This document shows positions 37,018 through 46,655 of a stretch of 64,000 nt of DNA, one piece after another. The translations under genes were made by a program, and so were the position numbers. The notes under the pieces are model-generated. The model ran no database searches and was not told the origin of the DNA. It saw only the letters and a program-made list of their open reading frames with translations. Positions within the stretch are counted from its first letter, which is position 1. Each line of letters begins with the position of its first letter. The stretch is from Enterobacteriaceae bacterium RIT714 (GTDB taxonomy: Bacteria; Pseudomonadota; Gammaproteobacteria; Enterobacterales; Enterobacteriaceae), in the NCBI GenBank assembly GCA_009668015.1, contig WJYB01000010.1, forward strand, positions 1 through 64,000, given 5' to 3'.

Positions 37018-38351
37018 CAAGTCGCAAACCCGCCCATCTCCTGCTGGTGGATGACGATCCCGGCTTGCTGAAGCTGCTGGGGATGCGTCTGGTCAGCGAA
37101 GGGTACAGCGTCGTCACCGCTGAAAGTGGCCAGGAAGGGCTAAAAGCGCTGGGTCGCGAGAAAATAGATCTGGTGATCAGCGATCTGCGCATGGACGAGA
37201 TGGACGGGATGCAGCTATTCATTGAAATCCAGAAGCTACAGCCGGGCATGCCGGTGATTATCCTGACCGCCCACGGCTCGATTCCGGATGCGGTCGCTGC
37301 CACGCAGCAGGGCGTTTTTAGCTTCCTGACCAAACCGGTGGACAAGGACGCGCTGTATAAAGCCATCGACGATGCGCTCGAACACTCCGCGCCGTCCATT
37401 GATGAAAAGTGGCGCGAGTCGATCGTCACCCGCAGCCCGGTGATGCTGCGTTTGCTTGAGCAGGCGCGGATGGTCGCCCAATCGGACGTCAGCTTGCTGA
37501 TCAACGGCCAGAGCGGTACGGGTAAAGAGATCCTCGCGCAGGCAATCCACAACGCCAGCCCACGCAGTAATAATGCTTTTATTGCCATTAACTGCGGCGC
37601 ATTGCCGGAGCAACTGCTGGAGTCTGAACTGTTTGGTCATGCCCGTGGCGCATTTACCGGCGCGGTCAGCAGCCGGGAAGGGCTTTTCCAGGCGGCGGAG
37701 GGCGGCACGCTTTTTCTTGATGAAATTGGCGATATGCCGGCCCCGTTGCAGGTGAAATTGCTGCGCGTGTTGCAGGAGCGCAAAGTCCGTCCGCTGGGCA
37801 GCAACCGCGATATCGACATTAACGTGCGGATCATCTCGGCTACCCATCGCGATTTGCCGAAAGCGATGGAGCGCAAAGAGTTCCGTGAGGATCTTTATTA
37901 CCGTCTGAATGTGGTCAACCTGAAGATCCCCGCGCTCGCTGAGCGTTCAGAAGACATTCCGCTGCTGGCAAATCATCTTTTACGTCAGTCCGCCGACCGG
38001 CATAAACCTTTCGTCCGCGCGTTCTCTACCGATGCGATGAAGCGCCTGATGACCGCCAGCTGGCCGGGTAACGTGCGTCAGCTGGTGAACGTGATTGAGC
38101 AGTGCGTGGCGCTGACCTCTTCGCCGGTCATCAGCGACGCGCTGGTGGAGCAGGCGCTGGAAGGAGAAAATACCGCGCTGCCAACGTTTGTCGAGGCGCG
38201 TAACCAGTTCGAGCTGAACTATCTGCGTAAGCTGTTGCAAATCACCAAAGGCAACGTCACTCACGCTGCGCGGATGGCCGGGCGCAACCGCACTGAGTTT
38301 TACAAACTGCTGTCGCGTCACGAGCTCGAAGCAAACGATTTTAAAGAGTAA
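37014..38351 (+). CDS. glrR: Sigma-54-dependent response regulator GlrR (QseF)
   Basis: GlrR activates sigma-54 promoters such as that of glmY. The 445-residue NtrC-type protein has a receiver domain (phospho-Asp57 in VISDLRMDEMDG), an AAA+ domain with Walker A GQSGTGKE (165-172), the sigma-54 contact GAFTGA (212-217) and Walker B GGTLFLDEIGD, and a C-terminal Fis-type helix-turn-helix (about 400-438). It overlaps qseG by 4 bp. Three GlrR-type operators sit before glmY at the head of this locus. Confidence 0.96.
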   Translation: MTSRKPAHLLLVDDDPGLLKLLGMRLVSEGYSVVTAESGQEGLKALGREKIDLVISDLRMDEMDGMQLFIEIQKLQPGMPVIILTAHGSIPDAVAATQQGVFSFLTKPVDKDALYKAIDDALEHSAPSIDEKWRESIVTRSPVMLRLLEQARMVAQSDVSLLINGQSGTGKEILAQAIHNASPRSNNAFIAINCGALPEQLLESELFGHARGAFTGAVSSREGLFQAAEGGTLFLDEIGDMPAPLQVKLLRVLQERKVRPLGSNRDIDINVRIISATHRDLPKAMERKEFREDLYYRLNVVNLKIPALAERSEDIPLLANHLLRQSADRHKPFVRAFSTDAMKRLMTASWPGNVRQLVNVIEQCVALTSSPVISDALVEQALEGENTALPTFVEARNQFELNYLRKLLQITKGNVTHAARMAGRNRTEFYKLLSRHELEANDFKE

Positions 38352-38407
38352 TACCGCAATATTTGATTGACTATGATACTGTGAGCAACCGATTACGAAG
38401 CAGCTGA

Positions 38408-38770
<363 letters not shown>

Positions 38771-38778
38771 GCTGAATA

Positions 38779-38802
38779 TTCCCCTCCCGCCCGGGAGGGG
38801 AA
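38779..38802. terminator. Hairpin between convergent glnB and hmp
   Basis: TTCCCCTCCCG and CGGGAGGGGAA form a perfect 11-bp stem with a 2-base loop. There is no T-run on either strand, but its position between convergent stops suggests a transcription barrier or mRNA 3'-end cap for both genes. Confidence 0.55.
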
Positions 38803-38808
38803 AGCGCA

Positions 38809-39999
38809 TTACAGCACCTTATGCGGGCCGAAACATTCGTAATGAATGTTGTCTTTATTCACACCCAAATCCACCAGTTGCTGCGCAGCAAACTGCATAA
38901 ATGCCACCGGACCACAGACATAGAACTGCATTTCCGCTGCGCTGAATAACCCTTCATGCTGACGTAAATCCATCAAACCCACGCTATTAAAGCGCGCCGC
39001 TGCGCGATCGGCTTCTGTCGGCTGGCGATACCATGTGTGGGCGTTAAATTGCGACATCCCAGCGGCAAGGGTTTTAACCTCATCGTCGAAGGCGTGAACA
39101 TCGCCATTTTCTGCCGCGTGGAACCAGTTAACCTGCGCGCTATGGTTTGCTTTAGCCAGCGTGTCCAGCATCGCCAGCATCGGCGTTTGCCCCACGCCCG
39201 CAGAAATCAGCGTAACCGGTGTGTGGGATTCAACTGCCATAAAGAAATCACCCGCCGGAGCCGCCAGATGCACCACATCCCCGACTGACGCTGCGTGATG
39301 CAGCCAGGTAGAAACCTGACCGCCTTCTTCGCGTTTAACGGCAATACGGTAGGTTTTACCGTTCGGCTGGCGCGTCAGTGAGTACTGGCGGATTTCCTGA
39401 TGGGGAAATCCTTCTGGTTTGAGCCACACGCCCAGATACTGGCCGGGTTGATAATCTGCGACGGGCAGACCATCCACAGGCGCAAATTCAAAGCTGGTGA
39501 TAAGCGCACTGCGCAGCGTTTTGTCAACGATGCGAAACGCGCGCGTGCCTTCCCAGCCGCCGTTTTTCGTCGCGTGCTCGCTGTAGATTTGCGCTTCGCG
39601 CTGGATAAACACATTCGCCAGCACACCGTAAGCTTTGCCCCACGCATCAAGTACTTCCTGGCCCGGGCTGAACATTTCATCCAGGGTGGCCAGCAGATGG
39701 CCGCCGACAATATCGTACTGTTCGGGTTGAATCTGGAAGCTGGTGTGTTTCTGAGCGATTTTCTCGACGGCAGGCAGCAGTACCGCCAGATTTTCAATAT
39801 TGCTGGCGTAGGCGGCAATGGCGTTAAACAGGGCTTCGCGCTGATCGCCGTTGCGCTGGTTGCTCATATTGAAGATTTCTTTCAGCTCCGGATTGTGAGC
39901 GAACATGCGATCGTAGAAATGGGCGGTGAGTTTAGGACCGGTTTCGACCAGCAGAGGGATGGTGGCTTTAACCGTAGCGATGGTTTGTGCGTCTAACAT
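38809..39999 (-). CDS. hmp: Nitric oxide dioxygenase (flavohaemoglobin)
   Basis: Hmp oxidises NO to nitrate using O2 and NAD(P)H. The 396-residue protein has an N-terminal globin domain (about 1-137; haem-ligand His85 region, HTSFQI) and a C-terminal ferredoxin-NADP reductase-like module with the FAD motif RQYSLT and the NAD motif GVGQTPMLA, ending in CFGPHKVL. The frame extends upstream, but the ATG at 39999 gives the E. coli length and start ([12 protein letters not shown]). An NsrR site lies just upstream. Confidence 0.97.
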   Translation of the reverse strand: MLDAQTIATVKATIPLLVETGPKLTAHFYDRMFAHNPELKEIFNMSNQRNGDQREALFNAIAAYASNIENLAVLLPAVEKIAQKHTSFQIQPEQYDIVGGHLLATLDEMFSPGQEVLDAWGKAYGVLANVFIQREAQIYSEHATKNGGWEGTRAFRIVDKTLRSALITSFEFAPVDGLPVADYQPGQYLGVWLKPEGFPHQEIRQYSLTRQPNGKTYRIAVKREEGGQVSTWLHHAASVGDVVHLAAPAGDFFMAVESHTPVTLISAGVGQTPMLAMLDTLAKANHSAQVNWFHAAENGDVHAFDDEVKTLAAGMSQFNAHTWYRQPTEADRAAARFNSVGLMDLRQHEGLFSAAEMQFYVCGPVAFMQFAAQQLVDLGVNKDNIHYECFGPHKVL

Positions 40000-40024
40000 A
40001 GCAACTTCCTTATGGTGTTTCTTT

Positions 40025-40047
40025 AATGTGTATTTTAAATGCATCTT
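40025..40047 (-). promoter_or_regulatory. NsrR operator of hmp
   Basis: On the minus strand this 23-bp site (AAGATGCATTT then AAAATACACATT) matches the NsrR pattern AAnATGCATTT-n-AAATGCATnTT, with the left arm perfect. It starts 26 bp from the hmp start codon and fits NO-responsive repression of hmp. Confidence 0.8.
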
Positions 40048-40080
40048 ATAAAAAATAACCCTGCGTTGTAAATGGTTCTT

Positions 40081-40100
40081 TGCAACATGAAATAGTTGCA
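40081..40100. promoter_or_regulatory. Inverted repeat in the hmp-glyA region (possible MetR-type site)
   Basis: TGCAAC and GTTGCA form a perfect 6-bp inverted repeat around TGAAATA-containing DNA. In E. coli MetR binds between hmp and glyA, but the match to its TGAA-N5-TTCA pattern is not good here, so the assignment is tentative. Confidence 0.3.
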
Positions 40101-40169
40101 TCACAAACCTGAAAAGAAATCCATTGATAATCGCGAGGTCTTTATTCCTCAAACCCATGCGTGGCGTGC

Positions 40170-40185
40170 AGGTAAACGTTTGCGT
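40170..40185 (+). promoter_or_regulatory. PurR operator of glyA
   Basis: AGGTAAACGTTTGCGT has a perfect right PurR half (GTTTGCGT) and a partial left half, similar to the glyA operator in E. coli. The likely -10 TATACT lies downstream at 40227-40232. Confidence 0.72.
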
Positions 40186-40303
40186 AAAATCGTTTGTCAA
40201 GACCTGTTATCACACAACTATTCGGTTATACTGTTGCCCGTCGTCCACCAGGACTGCCTTTTTCAGGCCAAAATTTTATTGTTAGCTGAGTCAGGAGATG
40301 CGG

Positions 40304-41557
40304 ATGTTAAAGCGTGAAATGAACATTGCCGATTATGATGCCGAACTGTGGCAGGCTATGGAGCAGGAAAAAGTACGTCAGGAAGAGCACATCGAACTGA
40401 TCGCCTCCGAGAACTATACCAGCCCGCGCGTTATGCAGGCGCAGGGTTCTCAGCTGACCAACAAATATGCTGAAGGTTACCCGGGCAAACGCTACTACGG
40501 CGGTTGCGAATACGTTGATATCGTTGAGCAGCTGGCTATCGACCGTGCCAAAGAGCTGTTTGGCGCTGACTATGCTAACGTGCAGCCGCACTCTGGCTCG
40601 CAGGCTAACTTCGCGGTTTATACCGCTCTGCTGCAACCGGGTGATACCGTTCTGGGTATGAACCTGGCGCAAGGCGGCCACCTGACTCACGGCTCCCCGG
40701 TTAACTTCTCTGGCAAACTGTACAACATCATTCCTTACGGTATTGATGAGTCCGGTAAAATTGACTACGAAGATATGGCGAAGCAGGCTCAGGCCCACAA
40801 ACCGAAGATGATTATCGGCGGCTTCTCTGCTTATTCCGGTGTGGTTGACTGGGCAAAAATGCGTGAAATCGCAGACAGCATCGGTGCATACCTGTTCGTT
40901 GATATGGCACACGTTGCGGGTCTGATTGCGGCGGGCGTCTACCCGAACCCGGTTCCGCATGCGCACGTTGTGACCACCACCACCCACAAAACCCTGGCGG
41001 GTCCACGCGGTGGTCTGATCCTGGCGAAAGGCGGTGACGAAGATCTGTATAAGAAACTGAACTCCGCTGTGTTCCCTAGCGCACAGGGCGGCCCGCTGAT
41101 GCACGTTATCGCGGCTAAAGCTGTCGCGCTGAAAGAAGCGATGGAGCCAGAGTTCAAAGTTTATCAGCAGCAAGTCGCCAAAAACGCGAAAGCGATGGTA
41201 GAAGTGTTCCTGAGCCGCGGCTACAAAGTGGTTTCTGGCGGTACTGAAAACCACCTGTTCCTGCTGGATCTGGTTGATAAGAACCTGACCGGTAAAGAAG
41301 CTGACGCAGCTCTGGGCCGCGCGAACATCACCGTCAACAAAAACAGCGTACCGAACGATCCAAAGAGTCCGTTTGTGACCTCCGGTATCCGTATCGGTTC
41401 TCCGGCTGTCACTCGCCGCGGCTTCAAAGAAGCCGAAGTGAAAGAGCTGGCAGGCTGGATGTGTGATGTTCTGGATAACATCAACGACGAAGCGGTTATT
41501 GAACGTATTAAAGGTAAGGTGCTGGATATCTGCGCACGCTTCCCGGTTTACGCATAA
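40304..41557 (+). CDS. glyA: Serine hydroxymethyltransferase
   Basis: GlyA converts serine and tetrahydrofolate to glycine and methylene-tetrahydrofolate, the main source of one-carbon units. The 417-residue PLP enzyme has its Schiff-base Lys in [15 protein letters not shown] (about residue 229). The length equals E. coli GlyA. The ATG at 40304 (AGGAG upstream) gives the conserved start [12 protein letters not shown]; another ATG two codons earlier is possible. PurR and possibly MetR control is suggested by upstream sites. Confidence 0.98.
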   Translation: MLKREMNIADYDAELWQAMEQEKVRQEEHIELIASENYTSPRVMQAQGSQLTNKYAEGYPGKRYYGGCEYVDIVEQLAIDRAKELFGADYANVQPHSGSQANFAVYTALLQPGDTVLGMNLAQGGHLTHGSPVNFSGKLYNIIPYGIDESGKIDYEDMAKQAQAHKPKMIIGGFSAYSGVVDWAKMREIADSIGAYLFVDMAHVAGLIAAGVYPNPVPHAHVVTTTTHKTLAGPRGGLILAKGGDEDLYKKLNSAVFPSAQGGPLMHVIAAKAVALKEAMEPEFKVYQQQVAKNAKAMVEVFLSRGYKVVSGGTENHLFLLDLVDKNLTGKEADAALGRANITVNKNSVPNDPKSPFVTSGIRIGSPAVTRRGFKEAEVKELAGWMCDVLDNINDEAVIERIKGKVLDICARFPVYA

Positions 41558-41576
41558 TTTCCTCGCAGAAATAAGA

Positions 41577-41603
41577 AAGGCCGCGCAAGCGGCCTTTTTT
41601 TTA
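41577..41603 (+). terminator. Terminator after glyA
   Basis: AAGGCCGC and GCGGCCTT pair around GCAA and are followed by a run of eight T in total. It lies against the stop of the convergent doxX-family gene. Confidence 0.92.
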
Positions 41604-41604
41604 T

Positions 41605-42027
41605 CTAGCGACGGTCGATAGATATCGTCCCTGGCCCGGTCACAGCCAGCAGAAGAAATCCCCCGGCAATGCTGACATTCTTGTAGAAGTTAATCATGTT
41701 AGACATCACCGCATCGCCACTCATATCCCAGTAGGGGTGGCCAATCACCGCCGTCCCCAGCGTATAGAAGACAAAGAGCAGCGCCAGCGGTCGGGTAAAG
41801 AAACCGAGCACAATCAGAATAGCAACCGGCACTTCCATGATCACCGCAATAATGGCCGCCAGCATCGGCAGAGGTGCGCCGAGCGTGGTCATGTATTGCA
41901 CTGTTCCATCAAAACCGGTCATTTTCGGAATACCAAAAATAATAAACAGCACAACAATCGCGATACGTGCAATCAGCAGTACCAGCGAGCGTGACTGGCC
42001 GAAATCGAAATAGCGTAATGTGTTCAT
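41605..42027 (-). CDS. yphA: DoxX-family inner-membrane protein (YphA)
   Basis: The 140-residue protein has four hydrophobic segments and the DoxX-family pattern [16 protein letters not shown] near residues 30-47. It agrees with E. coli YphA throughout. The family is linked to membrane redox or thiol stress functions in some bacteria, but the role of YphA itself is unknown. In E. coli the hca and yph genes separate this gene from glyA and hcaT; here they are adjacent. Confidence 0.9.
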   Translation of the reverse strand: MNTLRYFDFGQSRSLVLLIARIAIVVLFIIFGIPKMTGFDGTVQYMTTLGAPLPMLAAIIAVIMEVPVAILIVLGFFTRPLALLFVFYTLGTAVIGHPYWDMSGDAVMSNMINFYKNVSIAGGFLLLAVTGPGTISIDRR

Positions 42028-42417
42028 GGCAGGCTCATTTTGCGGTGGGGCTTACCCTAAAATTAATACACAAAACGCAGCCTCGCCATTTTGGTTCTCT
42101 CAATAAATCAGGCATACGAGTGATGTCATTTTTGGACAGAGCGGCGTTGCCCGGGATATCGGTTTTATTCGACGCTTTTCATGGTGAAAATAAAACGACA
42201 ACTCTGTTATTTCGCTGAAGGTTGAGCGATTCCCTGTCTGACGTTATCGTTTAGCGCCTGTTATTGTGGCGATGACGGATGTAAAGCAAAACCCGATACC
42301 CTGAGCCGCAAGAGAGCTAAAAACCCCTCAAAATAAAGGTGTTAGTTTATTGTTAATCGTGGCTTGCGTTGACACCGTATTAAAGACAGACTAACGCCTC
42401 CAAAACGGGAGGGATTC
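42028..42417. other. yphA-hcaT intergenic region
   Basis: This 390-bp gap has no ORF I would support. It holds a bulged hairpin (GTTTTA 42162-42167 with TAAAAC 42191-42196, inner TTTTCA/TGAAAA arms) and a perfect -35-like TTGACA at 42369-42374 without a convincing -10 at 16-18 bp. The divergent promoters of yphA and hcaT must lie here. Confidence 0.45.
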
Positions 42418-43566
42418 ATGGTTTTGCATTCCACACGCTGGCTGGCGCTCAGCTATTTCACCTATTTTTTTAGCTACGGTATTTTTTTGCCTTTCTGGAG
42501 CGTCTGGCTCAAGGGGATCGGCCTGACGCCAGAAATGATCGGCATCCTGCTGGGGGCGGGTCTGGTCGCGCGATTCCTGGGAAGCCTGCTCATTGCGCCG
42601 CGCGTTAGCGATCCCTCTTTGTTGATTAAAGCCATGCGCGTCCTCGCGCTGCTCACGTTGGTGTTCCTCGCCGCCTTTTGGGTCAGTCAGCAGTTTGCCT
42701 GGCTGATGGTAGTGATGGTGGGATTTAACCTCTTTTTCTCACCGCTGGTCCCGCTGACGGATGCTCTGGCTAATACCTGGCAAAAACAGGTCACGATGGA
42801 CTACGGACGTGTGCGCCTGTGGGGCTCCATCGCTTTTGTCATTGGCTCGGCGCTGGTGGGCAAACTGGTCAGTATCTACGATTATCACGCCATTCTGGCG
42901 CTGCTCAGCGTGGGGATTGCCTCGATGCTGCTGGGCATGCTGTTACAACCGTCGGTGATGCCGAAGGGCGAAACTCGCCATCAGGAAGGTGCCGGCTGGC
43001 ACGCCTGGCGCGGCTTAATCGTGCAGAGCTGGCGCTTTCTGGCCTGCGTCTGTCTGCTGCAAGGGGCACATGCCGCGTACTACGGTTTTAGTGCGATTTA
43101 CTGGCAGGGGGCGGGATATTCTGCCTCGGCGGTCGGCTATCTCTGGTCGCTTGGCGTGGTGGCCGAAGTCATCATTTTCGCCTTGAGCAAAAAGCTCTTC
43201 CGCCGCTTTGGCGCTCGCGATTTACTGCTGCTCTCCGCTGTTTGCGGGGTTGTGCGCTGGGGAATTATGGGCTGGACCACCGATCTGCCGTGGCTTATTG
43301 TGGCGCAGATCCTGCACTGCGGTACGTTCACCGTCTGCCATCTGGCAGCGATGCGCTATATCTCTGCCCGTGAGGGGAGTGACGTCATTCGTCTGCAGGC
43401 GGTCTATTCCGCGGTGGCGATGGGCGGCAGCATCGCGGTGATGACGGTGTTTGCGGGTTTCCTGTATCAGCATCTTGGCCACGGCGTCTTCTGGGTCATG
43501 GCGCTGGTGGCGCTGCCTGCGATGGTCGTTCGTCCCAAAGTGGCAGCGCGCAGTCAGCCGTTATGA
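42418..43566 (+). CDS. hcaT: 3-phenylpropionic acid transporter HcaT (MFS)
   Basis: The 382-residue protein has 12 predicted membrane helices and closely follows E. coli HcaT (379 aa), a putative 3-phenylpropionate/cinnamate permease of the major facilitator superfamily. The N-terminal TRWLALSYFTYFFSYGIFLPFWSVWLKG block is family-typical. GGGAGG precedes the start. The hca dioxygenase genes that would use the substrate are not next to it, so its present substrate is uncertain. It overlaps convergent csiE by 6 bp. Confidence 0.92.
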   Translation: MVLHSTRWLALSYFTYFFSYGIFLPFWSVWLKGIGLTPEMIGILLGAGLVARFLGSLLIAPRVSDPSLLIKAMRVLALLTLVFLAAFWVSQQFAWLMVVMVGFNLFFSPLVPLTDALANTWQKQVTMDYGRVRLWGSIAFVIGSALVGKLVSIYDYHAILALLSVGIASMLLGMLLQPSVMPKGETRHQEGAGWHAWRGLIVQSWRFLACVCLLQGAHAAYYGFSAIYWQGAGYSASAVGYLWSLGVVAEVIIFALSKKLFRRFGARDLLLLSAVCGVVRWGIMGWTTDLPWLIVAQILHCGTFTVCHLAAMRYISAREGSDVIRLQAVYSAVAMGGSIAVMTVFAGFLYQHLGHGVFWVMALVALPAMVVRPKVAARSQPL

Positions 43567-44838
43567 TTCCAGCATGGCGCGAATATGCTCTTGCTGCTGC
43601 GTATTCAATGTCTCGACGGCATGAATAAGCGGCGGTGAGAACAGCGGCAGGGCGGTAGCGTAAGGGGTAATCACCAGCGCCGCCTCGCGCGGAGCCCCCT
43701 CCTTCTGGAAGGTCTGAAGCGTGAGATAGCGAATATTCAGGGGTAGCAGGGTGAGTTCACGAAGTTGCCCCTCAATCAGCGTTTCAGCGGCTTTATCTTC
43801 TCCGGTTAATAGCACCACCTGTTTTTCATACAGATCCGTTTCCTGCATCAGCCAGGCACCGAATATTACGGCGACCAGACACATCTCTTCGTCAGAGAAG
43901 CGTAGCCCGAATTCAGCTTCGACTTCAAATAACACCTCCCGGGTGGTACGCATTAAACGGGGATAAAGCCGGCCAATCTCCTCGGGCAGGCTGTTGTCGA
44001 TACCAATGCCAAACAGCGAGCGATCCAGCGCCTGAGTCAGGTGGGTATAAAGCTGGTCGGTCAGCCCTTGTTCATCGCTAAAACACATTCCCGTTTGCCC
44101 GCGAAAACGCCCTATCATCCGTGAAATGGCCCGGCGCAGACGCTCATCCTGCTGATGGGCATCGCGCAATGGGTCGGGCGTGCGCAGCATCATAAACAGC
44201 AGCGACAGGAACAGATGTTCGTCGGTATGAGGCATCTGCAAGACGCGCCGCTGCCAGTGACGGACAATTTCCTGCGCTATCAGGTATTCACCGCGCGACT
44301 GCGCCCAGTTACGCTGAATGGCAGAAAACTGCGGCGTCTGTCCAAGATGGTGCTGGAGCAGGCAATATTGCAGGTAAAGCTGCAAAAACTGAATATCACG
44401 GCACTCGAACTGACGCTGCAGGCGGCGCGCACAGAAGTTGATTAGCGCACGCAGATTGGTATCGTCATACAGAGGTCGCGCGATGCCCCGTTGTTTAAGT
44501 TCCGTTTTGAGCGCCGGGGTAAACTGCTGAGTGATGAAGCCCGGGCATAGCCGCAATGCCCGACGCAACCCGTGCAGCAGGCAAAGACGTTGATCGAGTG
44601 TAGTGCCTTCAATCCGGTAGCAGCCGTCTTGATGCAATGCGATGTTGAGCCGGTGATAGCGCTGGATTTCATCGCAAGTCTCGGCTATATCTTGCCGTGC
44701 GATTTCGTCGTCAACCCCATTGATATCAACAATGCTTTGCGGAGTGACGGTAAAACCTGGCAGGTAAAACATCAACAGCACCTGGCAGCGACGCTGGGAA
44801 CTGGAAAGCACAGATGGGTTTTCAAGCGTCGTCATCAT
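43561..44838 (-). CDS. csiE: Stationary-phase-inducible protein CsiE
   Basis: CsiE is a starvation-induced protein of unknown function; in E. coli it is controlled by sigma-S and cAMP-CRP. The 425-residue protein contains two PTS-regulation domain (PRD)-like segments (about 130-240 and 265-370) after a winged-helix-like N-terminus, like BglG/transcription antiterminator relatives, but lacks an obvious RNA-binding domain. It starts with two ATG codons in tandem, as in E. coli. It diverges from the DUF1007 gene. Confidence 0.9.
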   Translation of the reverse strand: MMTTLENPSVLSSSQRRCQVLLMFYLPGFTVTPQSIVDINGVDDEIARQDIAETCDEIQRYHRLNIALHQDGCYRIEGTTLDQRLCLLHGLRRALRLCPGFITQQFTPALKTELKQRGIARPLYDDTNLRALINFCARRLQRQFECRDIQFLQLYLQYCLLQHHLGQTPQFSAIQRNWAQSRGEYLIAQEIVRHWQRRVLQMPHTDEHLFLSLLFMMLRTPDPLRDAHQQDERLRRAISRMIGRFRGQTGMCFSDEQGLTDQLYTHLTQALDRSLFGIGIDNSLPEEIGRLYPRLMRTTREVLFEVEAEFGLRFSDEEMCLVAVIFGAWLMQETDLYEKQVVLLTGEDKAAETLIEGQLRELTLLPLNIRYLTLQTFQKEGAPREAALVITPYATALPLFSPPLIHAVETLNTQQQEHIRAMLES

Positions 44839-44963
44839 CTGTCGGGTATCCAGTTAGAGTATTCGATAAGAATAGCTAAAGGATGGGGGCTGGAAAGCGC
44901 GCCGGGGGCTCTTTCCTTCAGGAATGCGGGAGAACATCACAGAATTTTTCACGTGAGGAAACG

Positions 44964-45602
44964 ATGCAAATAGTTAAACACAGCGCCTGCGCGTTATTTT
45001 TTGCGGTTTTATCTTTCACCGCTGCTGCGCATCCTCATAGTTTTATCAGTCTTAAGACTGAGATTGTGGCCGATGAAACACACCTGAGCGGCCTGAAAAT
45101 GCGCTGGACGATGGATGAAATCACCTCTGCCGATCTGCTCTACGATGCCGGTAATGCAAAGCCTGGCGATGAGGTCTGGAAAAAACTGGCAGCGGAAGTG
45201 ATGGCCAATGTGCTCGGCCAGCACTACTTCACCGAATTCTGGCATAACGGACAAAAGGTTAAATTTCTTAATCGACCGACGGTATACGGCATGGAGCGCG
45301 ACGGCCATCAGGCGGTATTAACCTTCATTCTGCCCCTGGCGCAGCCGCAGCCGCTTGCGGGACAGAAATATATCTTCTCCACTTTTGATCCCTCCTATTA
45401 CGTCGATATGAGTTATGCCGAAGAGAAGGACGCAACGCTTCCTTCTGCGCTGCAAAAGCGCTGCAAAATCGCCGTACATACCCCGCAGCCCAGCGAAGAG
45501 ACGCTGAATTTCGCGCTGTCCCTCGATAAAGCGGATGCGCCGCCGGAAGACATGGATCTGGGTAAACAGTTTGCGCAGCAGGTGACTGTACAATGTCAGT
45601 GA
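44964..45602 (+). CDS. DUF1007-family periplasmic protein (metal-transport partner)
   Basis: The 212-residue precursor has a signal peptide (about 1-23, FAVLSFTAAA) and begins its mature form with HPHSF, a His-rich start suited to metal binding. DUF1007 proteins are regularly encoded beside NicO/RcnA-type nickel/cobalt transporters, and here the next gene is one, overlapping by 10 bp. I infer a role in handling a divalent metal at the membrane, but the reaction is unknown. The ATG at 44964 has GAGG; the longer frame from 44883 adds no signal. Confidence 0.85.
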   Translation: MQIVKHSACALFFAVLSFTAAAHPHSFISLKTEIVADETHLSGLKMRWTMDEITSADLLYDAGNAKPGDEVWKKLAAEVMANVLGQHYFTEFWHNGQKVKFLNRPTVYGMERDGHQAVLTFILPLAQPQPLAGQKYIFSTFDPSYYVDMSYAEEKDATLPSALQKRCKIAVHTPQPSEETLNFALSLDKADAPPEDMDLGKQFAQQVTVQCQ

Positions 45603-46573
45603 TTTCCCCTTCGCTTAGCAAAAAACGCCGCTGGCTCGATGTATGGCCATTGGTCCTGTTCCTCGTGCTGGCGGCCGCTGGCGGATTTTGGCTCTGGCAG
45701 GCGTGGCCGCAGGTGATGATGAAAAGCATCATCTGGCAGCGCGACGTTAATCAGCAGATGAGCGGGCTACTGAAAGCGGTGGCTGAAAACCCAACGAAAG
45801 CAGGCGGTTCGCTGCTGATCTTCAGCTTCTTATACGGTGTGTTGCATGCGCTTGGGCCCGGGCACGGCAAAATCGTGATTACCACCTGGCTGGCGACTCA
45901 TCCTTCGAAACTCAAATCGAGTATCGGCCTGACGCTGGCATCTTCGCTGTTGCAAGGTCTGGTGGCCATCGCGCTGGTGGTGATTGTGCTTACGCTTTTG
46001 CGTTTACCGGCCCGTCAACTGCATTTGAGCAGCTTCTGGCTGGAGAGGGGAAGCTACGCGCTGGTGGGCGTGCTGGGGCTGTTGCTTTGCTGGCGGGCGC
46101 TAAAGAAACTGCGAGCCTTGCTGCGAAAACCCAAATTTAAAACTTTTACCGCCCGGCATGTTCATGATGCTCAGTGCGGCTGTGGCCATCAGCATTTACC
46201 CAGCGAGGAGCAGCTGCGCAGCATTGATGACTGGCGCGCCCGAATGATGATCATCCTCTCTATGGGCATGCGGCCCTGTTCCGGGGCGATCATGGTGCTG
46301 CTGTTCAGCAAGGTCATCGGTGTATTTAGCTGGGGTGTGATTTCAGCGCTGGCGATGGCGGCAGGGACGTCATTAACCATTACCTCGCTGGCACTGCTGG
46401 TTCACAGTTTCCGTCAGTTGGCGGTCAAACTGAGCGGCAATAAAACCCCGGTGTTGTGGCGACAGGTGGGCTGGACGACGCTGGCATTAGCGGGTGGGGT
46501 GATTTTACTGGTGGCGGCGGTGACGATGTGGATCAGCGCGGTGCCGGTAGGGCGGGGGTTGCGACCGTTCTAA
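45593..46573 (+). CDS. NicO/RcnA-family nickel/cobalt transporter
   Basis: The 326-residue inner-membrane protein has about six membrane helices and the NicO signature HALGPGHGK (His85, His91) in an early helix, with a second family motif MGMRPCSGAIMVL. A cytoplasmic loop at about 189-201 is rich in His and Cys (HVHDAQCGCGHQH), a likely metal-binding segment. It could export or import Ni/Co; the family includes both. It overlaps the DUF1007 gene and is probably cotranscribed with it. E. coli K-12 has a different gene (yfhR) between csiE and suhB. Confidence 0.85.
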   Translation: MSVISPSLSKKRRWLDVWPLVLFLVLAAAGGFWLWQAWPQVMMKSIIWQRDVNQQMSGLLKAVAENPTKAGGSLLIFSFLYGVLHALGPGHGKIVITTWLATHPSKLKSSIGLTLASSLLQGLVAIALVVIVLTLLRLPARQLHLSSFWLERGSYALVGVLGLLLCWRALKKLRALLRKPKFKTFTARHVHDAQCGCGHQHLPSEEQLRSIDDWRARMMIILSMGMRPCSGAIMVLLFSKVIGVFSWGVISALAMAAGTSLTITSLALLVHSFRQLAVKLSGNKTPVLWRQVGWTTLALAGGVILLVAAVTMWISAVPVGRGLRPF

Positions 46574-46580
46574 AACGAAC

Positions 46581-46638
46581 GATGGCACTGCGCTTATCCG
46601 GCCTACAGGATCGCAGGCCCGGTAAGTACAGTGCCATC
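46581..46638. repeat. REP-like palindromic element
   Basis: GATGGCACTG (46581-46590) and CAGTGCCATC (46629-46638) form a perfect outer stem. The inside (CTTATCCGGCCT and AGGCCCGGTAAG) pairs with two mismatches and contains the motif CTTATCCGGCCTAC typical of enterobacterial REP units. It lies between convergent nicO-type and suhB genes and can act as a 3'-end stabiliser or terminator. Confidence 0.75.
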
Positions 46639-46655
46639 GGGCACAACAAACGGAA

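Noticed and set aside
40307..41254. 315-codon open frame opposite glyA
   Set aside because: The highly biased codons of glyA leave the reverse frame open; no homology is evident.
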